DNA from: Brevibacillus antibioticus
GTDB taxonomy: Bacteria > Bacillota > Bacilli > Brevibacillales > Brevibacillaceae
Direction of reading: 5' to 3'
Assembly (NCBI RefSeq): GCF_005217615.1
Contig: NZ_SZNK01000001.1
Location: 3,312,501-3,376,500 of the forward strand
DNA: 64,000 nucleotides
The stretch's first letter is position 1. Every line of letters begins with the position of its first letter. Positions 24,771 through 33,875 of the stretch are shown in pieces. The notes beneath the pieces are model-generated. The model searched no databases. It was not told the DNA's origin and worked only from the letters and a program-made list of their open reading frames with translations. The position numbers were made by a program, and so were the translations under genes.

Positions 24771-25967
24771 CTAAGCAGAAATAGGTTTTTCCGGGCGTTG
24801 CTTAGTCTCGCCGGAGAACGAATAATACGTCCACATACGCAATAGTCGTTCCACTGGACCATAACGGAATCGCTTTAGATACAGCGGGCTTAAGAAAAGC
24901 TGTCCCACATAAATCACGATCGCTAATCCGCAACCAGCCAATACCCCGATCTTTCCGAACCATCCGAGTCCATATCCATAGAAGATTGTTGTACAAATGA
25001 CGGTTTGCAAAAGGTAATTGGTTAAAGAGAGTTTCCCCACAGCTTGAAACCTTGGCAGCCAAGCTGATTCCGTGCTTCTGGAAAAGAACCAAACAAAAGC
25101 GAAAATGTAACCGATGGAAAGGATCGTTTCCCCTAATAACTCACCAATACCACTCCACGAAGCTTCCGGCAGATACACATGTAGCGCTTTTAACAAAAGT
25201 CCCGCTGGCAAGAAGATCAGCATGTTTCGAAGATACGCAGCTCGTTCATCCTCTGGTTTCTCGAACCACCTACGCTTCGCTGCATACATCCCAAAAAGGA
25301 ACATGGGTGCGCTCATAAGCGGCGCGAACAACAGTAAAGCAAACATCATGTATTCTGGCAAACCAAGCGGATCTTCATTGCTTCTGTGATGCACGATCTC
25401 CTCGTATGTTCCCGTGCCATAAACGGTCATGGTTTTGACCACATAAGCTTCCATACGGGCAGAATCAGTAATACTCGCAGGATCATTCGGATCATTTGGC
25501 GCAAGCCCCATTAAACTGATGAGGCCGAGTAAGACAATCCCCCAAATGAGCAGTGTTTTCGGTTTACGGTTCATGAACAGTAACAGAAAGAAGCCCGTCA
25601 TGCCATAAAACCCCAAGATATCCCCTTCCCACAGGAAGTACGAATGAAGGAGACCAAGTCCGATCAGCATCAAAAACCTGCGGGTAAGATAGCGTTTTTG
25701 TCTCAAGCCTTTGGCAGCCAAGCTTTGCTGCATCTTGATCATGCCAAAACCAAACATGAAGGCAAAAATCGGCATAAAGCTGCCTTCCACAAATATTTTC
25801 ACAAGCTTATAAACAGTCATTTCATAATCGGGGAGGGCGTATAAATCCATTTCTTGGCTTCCCCAAATCCCATACTGAAAAATCAGCATATTCGCCATCA
25901 AAATCCCTACTAAACTAAATCCCCGTAAGCCATCGATGATGCGAACGCGGTTCTGCTTTAGCTCCAT
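24771..25967 (-). CDS. DUF418 family membrane protein
   Basis: A 398-residue polytopic membrane protein with about ten hydrophobic segments. The N-terminal RIIDGLRGFSLVGILMANM is the hallmark of the DUF418/YeiB-like family, related to acyltransferase-3-type proteins. The C-terminal DUF418 block holds GKLSLTNYLLQTVICTTIFYG. The start ATG 25967 has GAGGTGA 5 nt upstream; a GTG three codons earlier overlaps that site. The function of the family is not established; a role in transport or envelope modification is often proposed. Confidence 0.87.
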   Translation of the reverse strand: MELKQNRVRIIDGLRGFSLVGILMANMLIFQYGIWGSQEMDLYALPDYEMTVYKLVKIFVEGSFMPIFAFMFGFGMIKMQQSLAAKGLRQKRYLTRRFLMLIGLGLLHSYFLWEGDILGFYGMTGFFLLLFMNRKPKTLLIWGIVLLGLISLMGLAPNDPNDPASITDSARMEAYVVKTMTVYGTGTYEEIVHHRSNEDPLGLPEYMMFALLLFAPLMSAPMFLFGMYAAKRRWFEKPEDERAAYLRNMLIFLPAGLLLKALHVYLPEASWSGIGELLGETILSIGYIFAFVWFFSRSTESAWLPRFQAVGKLSLTNYLLQTVICTTIFYGYGLGWFGKIGVLAGCGLAIVIYVGQLFLSPLYLKRFRYGPVERLLRMWTYYSFSGETKQRPEKPISA

Positions 25968-26075
25968 GACTATCACCTCAAGCCTGATTGTAACGAGCTA
26001 AGCTTAATGGGTTCTAAATCGCACCTTATCGTTACCTTAATTTCACATTTATTATGACTTGCGTATGGTGGACGA

Positions 26076-26609
26076 TCAGGAGAACTTCAACCGATCAAAT
26101 ATTTTGACGAATATTTTAGCGATGTTTCTGGCATCATCTATTCCACGATGATGCGTACCTTCGAGAGGGATATTCAACATCTGCAATGCCTTCCCCATCC
26201 CGACACCTCGCTCGGCTCCAATCATTTTGCCGTGTTGGTGCTTGATGCTGATATGGTGACGAATCCAGCTTGACGGCACATGGTGTAATTCACAATCCAA
26301 TTTCAGTTGCTTTTTGTCGTAGAAGCCCCATGAACAAAGGTGATACTCACTGCCTATCCAGTTTTGAAAGTGGCTGATTGCTTCACCAAAGCTCGGTGCT
26401 TGATCCACCTCTTTTTGAGAAATGGATGTTAATTTTTTGCAAAAGTCTGAGAGAATAGGGTTTAGCTTTGGCTTGATAAAAGTTTGAAACTCACCGATCA
26501 CGGCAAGGTTCTCATTCAGCTTTACCGCTCCAATTTCTATGATTTCATTTTGTTTCGTCCTGTCGTTTTCCCAGCACGTAGCTTCCAGGTCAAAGATGAT
26601 GTAATTCAT
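26076..26609 (-). CDS. DEDDh 3'-5' exonuclease (KapD/ERI-1-like)
   Basis: A 177-residue exonuclease of the DnaQ-like superfamily. Exo I is IIFDLEATCW (DxE), Exo II lies in the SWGFYDKKQLKLDC region, and Exo III is HHRGIDDARNIAKIF, giving the DEDDh set. The closest known type is the sporulation inhibitor KapD or ERI-1-like RNA exonucleases. The start ATG 26609 follows GGAGGA. It stands alone. Confidence 0.88.
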   Translation of the reverse strand: MNYIIFDLEATCWENDRTKQNEIIEIGAVKLNENLAVIGEFQTFIKPKLNPILSDFCKKLTSISQKEVDQAPSFGEAISHFQNWIGSEYHLCSWGFYDKKQLKLDCELHHVPSSWIRHHISIKHQHGKMIGAERGVGMGKALQMLNIPLEGTHHRGIDDARNIAKIFVKIFDRLKFS

Positions 26610-26856
26610 AGTCATTCCTCCCGTGGCTGACAATCTTCCAATGCACTGTCATTTCCCTAAAAACGAATATTGCGACTGACGCATATCCCTCTAGAAAATA
26701 TACCAAACTTATCCTACACCTACCAGCAAGCCTATCAAAAGGTCCTTTCGTCTATCAGATAGATGCCATAATTTCGAGAAGCATCGTGTACTCGTCCAAT
26801 CACTCTCCCGTTGTCCAACATAATTTGAGAGATCAAGGTAAGAGGGGGTGATTTTA

Positions 26857-27116
26857 TTGGCACGTATTCTCGATAAAGCAGCCGTTCAGCCTCGTCGTAG
26901 ATTCAACTTGGCAAATTCCTTTACAATCAGACGCTCGCCAGGAAGGTCTCGTCTCGTCTCGCCACCATCCGAATCAGAATCCCCTCGAGAAATTCCCAAC
27001 CCAATCGTGTTGAATTAGTTGCAACGGTTGGTGTTCGGGGGATTACCGGCTATGCTGTCACCTTTCAGGCAATCGATCGAAATGTAAGAGCTGGTGCTTT
27101 TTTGCACATGCTCTGA
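26857..27116 (+). pseudogene. Small protein gene broken by a 5-bp tandem duplication (candidate)
   Basis: A TTG start with a GGGGGTG site gives MARILDKAAVQPRRRFNLAN and continues to PREIPNP before a stop at 27018. In another frame the sequence continues RVELVATVGVRGITGY and stops at 27116. A tandem CCCAA-CCCAA at about 26996-27005 lies exactly at the switch. Removing one copy fuses the two into a single ORF with PREIPNRVELVATVGVRG. The fused N-terminal basic/C-terminal beta-like layout resembles small Bacillus spore-surface-type proteins (low certainty). As written, a 53-residue product would be made. Confidence 0.45.
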
Positions 27117-27211
27117 TTCTTTTTTCCGAAAACTAGAAACAATTCTATTAATCAAACGTACTTCTCCTAGAGGATACATAATTTAACAATACAATCGAGG
27201 TGTTCACAAGC

Positions 27212-30200
27212 ATGGAAGCATCAATTTCAATTGTCACCTACCGCCCTGAGCTAGCAGCAGCGGTCGCAGATATGTGGAATGCCAGCCGAGATAGCTGGGG
27301 TGGCGGAAATTCAATTACGACAGCTGAACAAATCAGACAAGAAGAAGCAGCCTCTGACGCTATCATGGTCTATCTGGCAATGGAAGGTGAAACGGTCGTT
27401 GGTTATTGCAGCCTGGCAGAATATCAGGAAGATACCGGTGCCCTCTACATCCCGTTGCTCAATGTACGTCCCGACTATCACGGAAAAAAAGTCGGCCGGA
27501 TGCTGCTTTCATGCGTACTGGAAAAAACGATTGAGCTCGGCTGGCCGAGACTTGATCTGTATACATGGTCAGGAAACACGAAGGCTGTTCCGTTGTATAA
27601 GAAGTTCGGCTTTTTCTGGGAAGACCGGGACGACGCCACCCATCTGATGAACATGATTCCTTCTGTGCTTCGTACCGAAGCCATCGCCCACTATTTTGAG
27701 GAGCTTGACTGGTATCAGGACTCCACGAGGGAGATTGTTGTAGAACCAGATGGACGCAAGGAAAATGGCTTTGATTACTTCACATACTCCTGGGCAAAAG
27801 GAGACAAGAGCTTGCGCGTGGAGTTTGAACGGCGCGGTAGAGGCATGCGCCTCATCGAGACGGAAGATTATCTCGTGTCTGCCGAAGCGGAAAAGCTGGA
27901 GCTGGTCTTTGGACGGGAGTATCAGATTCACTACCGGATCGTCAACAAATCAGGCAAGCCATTACAGATTTCGTTAAACGGGCAACCGAGCGACACGATC
28001 CGCTTTGATTATCAGCACGAGCTGGCTGTGACAGGGGAAACCACGCTGTCTGCAAACTTTTTTGTCGATCCAATCACAGAAGAGCAAAGCATCTGGCGCA
28101 CGCATCCGCGTGTCTGCACCCACCTGCTGATCAACGGCAAGGCAGCTCTGTTTGAGGTAGGAATCCTTCCCAAGTTTCCTGCTACCCTTTCCTTGCATGT
28201 ACCTGGTCTCTCCTATCCAGGACAGACAAAGCTGTTTTATTTGGACGTGGAAAACAACTTCGAGGAAGAAGTCACATTTACATTCGAGCTGCCCGCATGT
28301 TCATTTTTCGGCTTACAGGAGCACCGCCACACATTGAAACTGCCCGGAAAAGAGCGCATTTCGCTTCCACTTCACGCTGACCTGTATGAACACGGCTTTT
28401 ACGAAGCCAACGTCCAGGTGGAGGCAAAGCTCACAGACGGTAGATCGGTTTCTTTTGCCAAAAAAATCGGAGCTGCCTTTACAGGACTTGGTGCGATGGT
28501 GGCGGGAGAAACGGAACAGGCCTGGCAAGTTCACCATGGCCGCCATATGCTCTACTTGAACAAAGAAGATAATGAGATGACCGTTGTCGGCGGGACAGGT
28601 GGAGATCCAACCAACCTCCTCTATCCGAAGCTGGGCAAACCGTTTTCCAGCGAGTTCTCGAAGAAGCGTGCCGAGAGTGTTGCGTTTATCGTGGAAAAGG
28701 GAGCGATCGGAATCTGTGCGACATATCGTTCCGGGGCATACCCGCAAATTGCACTGGTTAGCAAAACGCTCCTGTTCGGAGATGGTACCGTTGAACACGG
28801 ATTGGAGATAGAAAACAGCTCTGCTGACAAGCTGACTACTGAGCTTTGGCTTAACCAAGGATTTAGTCACCGTTTTCATCGCCCCATTGTGCCGTACCAA
28901 GGCCGTTATGTTGAAACACCATCCTCCTACGGCAGCGATATGGATTATTGGGATGCTGAGTTAGTTAGTGAAAACTGGCTGTTTACACAGGATGAAACGG
29001 CTCCATGGGGAATGTGCTGGCCTCCTGAATACCGTTTTGACATTCAAGGCTGGTGCCTCACACTGGAAACCAATCTTGGCATGCTTGCTCCACATGAAAA
29101 AAAATCGTTCGGCCCCTTCCACTTCTCGCATGGGGGCTATGCGGACTGGAAAGAGTTCCGTGCCTTTGCCCGTAAAGAACCTATGCCAGCAGACCTGATC
29201 TTGACCTCTCACCTGGAGTTGAACGCTAATGGGCAAAATCCGTTTGTCACAAGCAAGGAACTGGATGTGCAGGTGAAAGAGTACAAGCAGCAGTACTTGG
29301 ACGGAGAACTGATGGCATCCCTTTTGAGTGAGCCGGCTTCCGAACAAACGCAGAGCTTTACAGAAGATGAGGAAGAGACGGAATCTGGCTTCTCCTTCAT
29401 GACGCCGGAAAAACCATATGACCTCGTGCAAGTAGAGGGACGTTTTGCCACGCATGTATCGCATTTGCAGAGCGCGATTTTCCCAATCGGGCAAGGCAAG
29501 GTCATCCAGGAGCAAACAGTGGAAGAGGGACAGCAGGTCTATATCGCCGACAATGGACGATTGCGGATCAAAGCCGCTCCAGATTTTGCTCCGACTCTCT
29601 ACTCGCTCACAAGCAATGGGCAGGAGTGGCTGGATAGCTCGTTCCCTGAGCGGCAGCCGAAATCTTGGTGGAATCCGTGGACAGGTGGAATCGGTAACTA
29701 TCTTGAGGAGCTAAGCGCGTTTTCACTGGTTAAGGAAGAGCGTACTGCTTCCTTTGTCGAGCTAATCGACAACAAGCAAAATACATGGCAGGGAATCAAG
29801 GTGAGCTACCATGTGAAAAAGCAGGAGAAGTATCGCGGGTTGACTTGCCACCAGTATTTCTTGCTGTTGCCAGGAGTACCTGTTCTCTGTCACACAGTAG
29901 AAATCGAGCAGAATACCGGAACGTACTTTGCCGGAAAGGGATTGGCCACGGACATCTTTTTGCAGCCAGGAACCGAGGACGAGGCGGTATGGCTGAAAAC
30001 CGTCGATACGAATGGCGAGGAGCTCAGCTACAAGCTGGCACAAGGTGAATTAGATGTCCTTGAAGTTTCGGATTATGTCCTCGGGCGAGCTTCCAGCAAG
30101 GATCAGATGCATATCGTTACCGACCTCGATATTGTGGACCTTCAAGTTTACGCAAACAAGGAAGTGGCAGTAGCGTCTGTCATACACGAACTGAATCTGC

Positions 30201-30307
30201 CAAACAACAGCAAGACCTTTACTCCGCCTGTCTTTTTCCTGTTTGCCGACAGAACGCTTCCATCCAATGCCTTATCGGACTTGCGGGGGATACGCTTTGC
30301 CAAATAA
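27212..30307 (+). CDS. Large GNAT N-acetyltransferase fused to a multi-domain beta-rich region (1031 residues)
   Basis: Residues 1-150 are a standard GNAT domain, with acetyl-CoA motif A VRPDYHGKKVGRMLLSCVL and a later YKKFGFFWED. The following ~880 residues contain repeated beta-sandwich-like stretches (LSLHVPGLSYPGQTKLFYLDVEN resembling NEW3/CARDB-type modules). A carbohydrate-enzyme-like portion follows (GGTGGDPTNLLYPKLGKPF, SSYGSDMDYWDAELVSENW, WWNPWTGGIGNYLEEL). No signal peptide is seen. ATG 27212 has AGGTG upstream. It ends 13 bp before the amidohydrolase gene, an operon. The role of the large region is not recognised; it may bind or process a sugar derivative. Confidence 0.75.
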   Translation: MEASISIVTYRPELAAAVADMWNASRDSWGGGNSITTAEQIRQEEAASDAIMVYLAMEGETVVGYCSLAEYQEDTGALYIPLLNVRPDYHGKKVGRMLLSCVLEKTIELGWPRLDLYTWSGNTKAVPLYKKFGFFWEDRDDATHLMNMIPSVLRTEAIAHYFEELDWYQDSTREIVVEPDGRKENGFDYFTYSWAKGDKSLRVEFERRGRGMRLIETEDYLVSAEAEKLELVFGREYQIHYRIVNKSGKPLQISLNGQPSDTIRFDYQHELAVTGETTLSANFFVDPITEEQSIWRTHPRVCTHLLINGKAALFEVGILPKFPATLSLHVPGLSYPGQTKLFYLDVENNFEEEVTFTFELPACSFFGLQEHRHTLKLPGKERISLPLHADLYEHGFYEANVQVEAKLTDGRSVSFAKKIGAAFTGLGAMVAGETEQAWQVHHGRHMLYLNKEDNEMTVVGGTGGDPTNLLYPKLGKPFSSEFSKKRAESVAFIVEKGAIGICATYRSGAYPQIALVSKTLLFGDGTVEHGLEIENSSADKLTTELWLNQGFSHRFHRPIVPYQGRYVETPSSYGSDMDYWDAELVSENWLFTQDETAPWGMCWPPEYRFDIQGWCLTLETNLGMLAPHEKKSFGPFHFSHGGYADWKEFRAFARKEPMPADLILTSHLELNANGQNPFVTSKELDVQVKEYKQQYLDGELMASLLSEPASEQTQSFTEDEEETESGFSFMTPEKPYDLVQVEGRFATHVSHLQSAIFPIGQGKVIQEQTVEEGQQVYIADNGRLRIKAAPDFAPTLYSLTSNGQEWLDSSFPERQPKSWWNPWTGGIGNYLEELSAFSLVKEERTASFVELIDNKQNTWQGIKVSYHVKKQEKYRGLTCHQYFLLLPGVPVLCHTVEIEQNTGTYFAGKGLATDIFLQPGTEDEAVWLKTVDTNGEELSYKLAQGELDVLEVSDYVLGRASSKDQMHIVTDLDIVDLQVYANKEVAVASVIHELNLPNNSKTFTPPVFFLFADRTLPSNALSDLRGIRFAK

Positions 30308-30320
30308 GGGAGGCTTCACA

Positions 30321-31178
30321 ATGAAAATCATTGATGCGCACATGCATTTATCCCATATTGAGGAATTCAAGCGGACAGCGGCAGAAAAGTCGTTTGTCCA
30401 TTACTCCGTCGCTGGTCTCTTGCAAGAATATGCTGAGAATGGCGTGGTTCTTGGGATAGGCATGGGCTTGACAGAGACTCAGCCAGACGGCTTTCCCGAT
30501 GTGGAAGCTGACACTCCCATGGGACTAGACCTGACAGATGAGTTGCCGCCACAGTTCGTCTATTGCCTGGGAATCAACCCTTTCAAGCTGGATGAGGCAG
30601 CAGTGGCACGCTTGGAAGCTGACCTGCAAAAGCCCAACGTGGTCGGGTTGAAAATCTATCTAGGCTACTATCCCTTCTACGCCTACGATAGCGTCTACGA
30701 TCCCGTCTATGCGCTCGCAGCCAAATACCAGATGCCTGTCGTCTTTCACACCGGCGATACGTACTCAGAGCGCGGGCTCTTAAAATACTCTCACCCTCTC
30801 ACACTGGACGAGGTGGCGGTGAAGCATCGAGACGTCAATTTCATGATGGCCCATTTTGGCGATCCGTGGGTACTCGATGGAGCAGAAGTTGTTTATAAAA
30901 ACCGCAATATGTTTGCAGATCTCTCCGGCTTAATGGTCGGTGACGCAGCCAATTGCAAGCGACTTGCGGACTCCCCTCTCTTCTTCTCCCATCTGCGTCA
31001 CGCGATCACCTATTGTGATCATTACGACAAGTTTTTGTTCGGAACAGACTGGCCGCTGGCACCAGTGAAGTCGTATATCCAGTTTGTACAGGAGCTGATC
31101 CCCGTAGAGTATCACGAGGATGTGTTTTACAAGACAGCATTGAAGGTGTTTCCCAAAATCAAGCCGTTGATTGAGTAG
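30321..31178 (+). CDS. Amidohydrolase (TIM-barrel metal-dependent hydrolase)
   Basis: A 285-residue protein of the amidohydrolase-2/TatD-like type. The N-terminal IIDAHMHLSH is the metal-binding HxH motif. A lysine-bearing GLKIYLGYYPFYAYD strand, MPVVFHTGDTY, NFMMAHFGDPWVLD and FGTDWPLAP supply the other likely ligands. The start ATG 30321 has GGAGG at 7-nt spacing, 13 bp after the large GNAT protein, so the two are cotranscribed and probably act in one pathway. A decarboxylase or hydrolase role on a small metabolite is likely. Confidence 0.88.
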   Translation: MKIIDAHMHLSHIEEFKRTAAEKSFVHYSVAGLLQEYAENGVVLGIGMGLTETQPDGFPDVEADTPMGLDLTDELPPQFVYCLGINPFKLDEAAVARLEADLQKPNVVGLKIYLGYYPFYAYDSVYDPVYALAAKYQMPVVFHTGDTYSERGLLKYSHPLTLDEVAVKHRDVNFMMAHFGDPWVLDGAEVVYKNRNMFADLSGLMVGDAANCKRLADSPLFFSHLRHAITYCDHYDKFLFGTDWPLAPVKSYIQFVQELIPVEYHEDVFYKTALKVFPKIKPLIE

Positions 31179-31192
31179 ACGATACAAATCCT

Positions 31193-31237
31193 AAATCCCA
31201 TGTCTCTTCCTCTCGAAGAAACATGGGATTTTTCATT
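31193..31237 (+). terminator. Terminator of the GNAT-amidohydrolase operon
   Basis: AAATCCCATGT and ACATGGGATTT arms followed by a T-run. Confidence 0.85.
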
Positions 31238-31405
31238 TGTTCAAGAAAACTTCTTCTATTTACGACAAAAAACGACAGTTTCCGTATTATGATACGTATA
31301 TGCGAGTTTGCTTATACATCGTCAGGATCGGACAACCATGACCCAAAGCTTTCGAGAGTAAAGAGATAGCAAGGTTTCTACTAAATTGGGGGAGGACATG
31401 TTTCC

Positions 31406-32251
31406 TTGAAGAAAAAAATTGCCTGGGTTACAGACAGTACCGCACTCATACCTGACCACATCATGGGAGCGCATGACATCTACGTCGTTCCACTGGAGAT
31501 TATCTTTGAAGATGGCACTTATGCAGATGGCATTGATTTAGCGCCTGAACAGCTTTATCAAAAAATTGTGCAGGCCAATTATGCTCCCAAAACGTCGCAG
31601 CCTTCCTTAGGAAAATTTGTGACGCTCTACGAACGATTAAAGGAAGAGTATGAATGCGCGATTGCTGTCCACCTCTCCTCTGATCTGAGCGGGACCTACA
31701 ATACAAGTGCAACGGCAGCCAAGATGGTAGATTTCCCTGTCGAGTCGGTAGATTCCAAGCTGATGTCGTACCCAATTACCTCAATTATCTTAAACGGAAT
31801 CGAGCAAGCCAAAGAAGGAAAAGGCTATCAGGAGATTGCGGCTTCCTTGCGAGAGGAATACAAAAAGTTTGAGAACTATATCCTAGTTGGCAGTCTCGAC
31901 CAATTTTACAAGGGCGGCCGAATGACCGGTTTGCAATATTTCATCGGCAATCTGCTTCAGATCAAGCCGATTTTCCAAATTAAAGATGGGTTGTTTGAGG
32001 TATATGAAAAGGTTCGTACCGAAGGGAAAGCAGTCAAGCGCATGCTGGAACAGCTGGAGAAGGCCAAACAGAGTTACACCGTGAAGCACGTGCAGATTTT
32101 GCATGGCAACGTCTTGGAAAAAGCGCTGGAACTGAAAGAGAAAATTCAGAGCAAATACTCCGATGTCGAGGTGTTGGTTGGACCGATCAGTTCCACGATT
32201 GGGGCACATGCTGGGATGGGGACACTGGCACTTGCGTGGAGAAATGAGTAG
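31406..32251 (+). CDS. degV: DegV family fatty-acid-binding protein
   Basis: A 281-residue DegV/FakB-type protein. It binds a fatty acid and in known systems presents it to the FakA kinase. The N-terminal VTDSTALIPDHI, the TSQPSLGKFVTLYERL segment with its lipid-headgroup serine, the HLSSDLSGTYNTS loop and the final GPISSTIGAHAGMGTLAL are typical. The start is TTG 31406 behind GGGGGAGG (spacing about 10). A nearby ATG is out of frame. Monocistronic. Confidence 0.92.
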   Translation: MKKKIAWVTDSTALIPDHIMGAHDIYVVPLEIIFEDGTYADGIDLAPEQLYQKIVQANYAPKTSQPSLGKFVTLYERLKEEYECAIAVHLSSDLSGTYNTSATAAKMVDFPVESVDSKLMSYPITSIILNGIEQAKEGKGYQEIAASLREEYKKFENYILVGSLDQFYKGGRMTGLQYFIGNLLQIKPIFQIKDGLFEVYEKVRTEGKAVKRMLEQLEKAKQSYTVKHVQILHGNVLEKALELKEKIQSKYSDVEVLVGPISSTIGAHAGMGTLALAWRNE

Positions 32252-32452
32252 GGCTTGAACGTAAATGGGCTGATCGAGCGGAAATTGCAATTTTCCTCTC
32301 CTCTATTCCGCTTGGAGATGGGTAAAAACCGATCTGATTTTTGAAAGCAGCAAAGTGCACCAGATTTCCATGGAGGGCAAAGGTAAGCATCTGGTAGTTG
32401 ATCTTTTCCTGCACATCCGGCGCCGCCTCCATTATTGCTCCCAAACGTGCAT

Positions 32453-32490
32453 GACACAAAAAAACACGCCGAGCTGGCGTGTTTTCATTT
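32453..32490. terminator. Bidirectional terminator between degV and the CoxG-like gene
   Basis: AAAACACGCC and GGCGTGTTTT with a 5-nt loop. The 200 bp between degV and this hairpin show no supported gene. Confidence 0.85.
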
Positions 32491-32504
32491 TAGTGGCAAG
32501 GATG

Positions 32505-32942
32505 CTATCTCGTTATACGTTTTCCAATAGCCTCCACGAGCTCCCTCGTTGTCTTGGGCAGATTGGATTTCAGAATGGAATTAATCATGGGGCCCTTCAC
32601 ACCATGGGCGGTGATATCCAGACACCCCGTCATTTTCGTCCGCGTCTCACTCAGTGCCTTCGCTTTGAAATAACCTTCTCCAGTAAAATTCCCGCTGATC
32701 CCTGTCAGGTTGAATCTCACCTCAGTTGGCGGAGTCCATTCAGTGATATCCACTTGCAGGCTGATCGTCTTCTTCATGATGCCGATATCGCCTGTAAACG
32801 TCCAAGCGACACGACGTTCATTGATTACCTCGTGGCTGATGTAGCCAGGTACCAGTGGAACCCAATTCTCCACTATACTCACAAACTGCCATACCGCCCC
32901 GATGGGCTGGTTTAGCTCCACATCATGTATTCCTTGAGGCAT
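32505..32942 (-). CDS. SRPBCC/CoxG family protein
   Basis: A 145-residue START-like (SRPBCC) fold protein of the carbon monoxide dehydrogenase subunit G (CoxG) type. Matching segments are IGAVWQFVSIVENWVPLVPGY, WTFTGDIGIMKK, VRFNLTGISGNFTGEGYF and a final helix PKTTRELVEAIGKRI. The family forms a deep hydrophobic ligand pocket. No CO dehydrogenase genes are present, so only lipid/quinone-like ligand binding can be suggested. Confidence 0.82.
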   Translation of the reverse strand: MPQGIHDVELNQPIGAVWQFVSIVENWVPLVPGYISHEVINERRVAWTFTGDIGIMKKTISLQVDITEWTPPTEVRFNLTGISGNFTGEGYFKAKALSETRTKMTGCLDITAHGVKGPMINSILKSNLPKTTRELVEAIGKRITR

Positions 32943-33029
32943 GATTTGCTCATTCCTTCCCCCAGTGTTCTTTGGTATCTTGTTATGTTTATTGCCGGAA
33001 CACGGGAGATATTTCAGGAATATGGCGAG

Positions 33030-33791
33030 CTAATCCCACCAAAAATGCCACACCTCCTGTTTCATTAAATAATTGGCGTAATGCCCTAATGAAGGAAACT
33101 CATCCAAAACGTACTGACAAAAGATGAAATGCTCTTGTGCCAGCTTTAGTGCCTCCTGGTAGGTCTGCGGTCTTGAGCCGGCTTGAAAAATCCAAGTATC
33201 CTCTGTCACAGCGAGAATCTTGATCCCATACACCTCCTGCCAGTGCTTGACGATAACGGACTGGTAGACGGGCAGTGGGCATTCATTATAGCCGCCCATT
33301 GGGACCCACAACGGTGCTTCATAACCAGATGTTTGCGGTAATTCTAGGACAATCAGGGCATCATCTTCTAATCGATCCTGCACCCATTTATCACTAATGA
33401 GAAAGGACTCGGTCTCTGTCTCACTGAGTTGTTCATCGAGTAGCTCCTGGCCTTCCCATATCAGAGAATATGCCCGATAGATCTCTTCAAAGTTTTTCCC
33501 ATCCAAGTTTTTCAACTCGGATGAAAGGTCTGTATACAAAAGTCGAGATTTGACAATTCGCTGAAAGACTTCCTCCACGGATAGGCGATGAACTTCCTCT
33601 AGCTGGTTATGTACATAATCAGAGAGTGATCCTTCTTCGTCTACCGCTTCTTCTATCATCTCTAGTATATTAAAGCTAGGCAGGACCAAGATGCTGTGCT
33701 TATCTACCTTTGTAGCAGGTACCGTGAAATCCTCCGCAGCAACCACTTCTATGTCACATGCCTTTAGGTAATTCGACAACTCTTCTACCAT
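33030..33791 (-). CDS. DUF4253 domain-containing protein
   Basis: A 253-residue soluble protein. The C-terminal ~110 residues fit DUF4253: PLWVPMGGYNECPLP, VIVKHWQEVYGIKILAVTEDTWIF, EALKLAQEHFIFCQYVLDE and the terminal W-FWWD. The N-terminal part is acidic and unassigned. The start ATG 33791 has GAGGTG 5 nt upstream. The function is unknown; DUF4253 proteins are often near contact-dependent or immunity-type loci in other genomes. A decayed partial copy of this gene lies at 40567-40712. Confidence 0.85.
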   Translation of the reverse strand: MVEELSNYLKACDIEVVAAEDFTVPATKVDKHSILVLPSFNILEMIEEAVDEEGSLSDYVHNQLEEVHRLSVEEVFQRIVKSRLLYTDLSSELKNLDGKNFEEIYRAYSLIWEGQELLDEQLSETETESFLISDKWVQDRLEDDALIVLELPQTSGYEAPLWVPMGGYNECPLPVYQSVIVKHWQEVYGIKILAVTEDTWIFQAGSRPQTYQEALKLAQEHFIFCQYVLDEFPSLGHYANYLMKQEVWHFWWD

Positions 33792-33875
33792 CGTCACACC
33801 TCTTTTTTTACATTTTTTTCTTACCGTATATCCTACCACATCTAACAGAAAAATCCTGCGTACCCTCTCTTGGAT

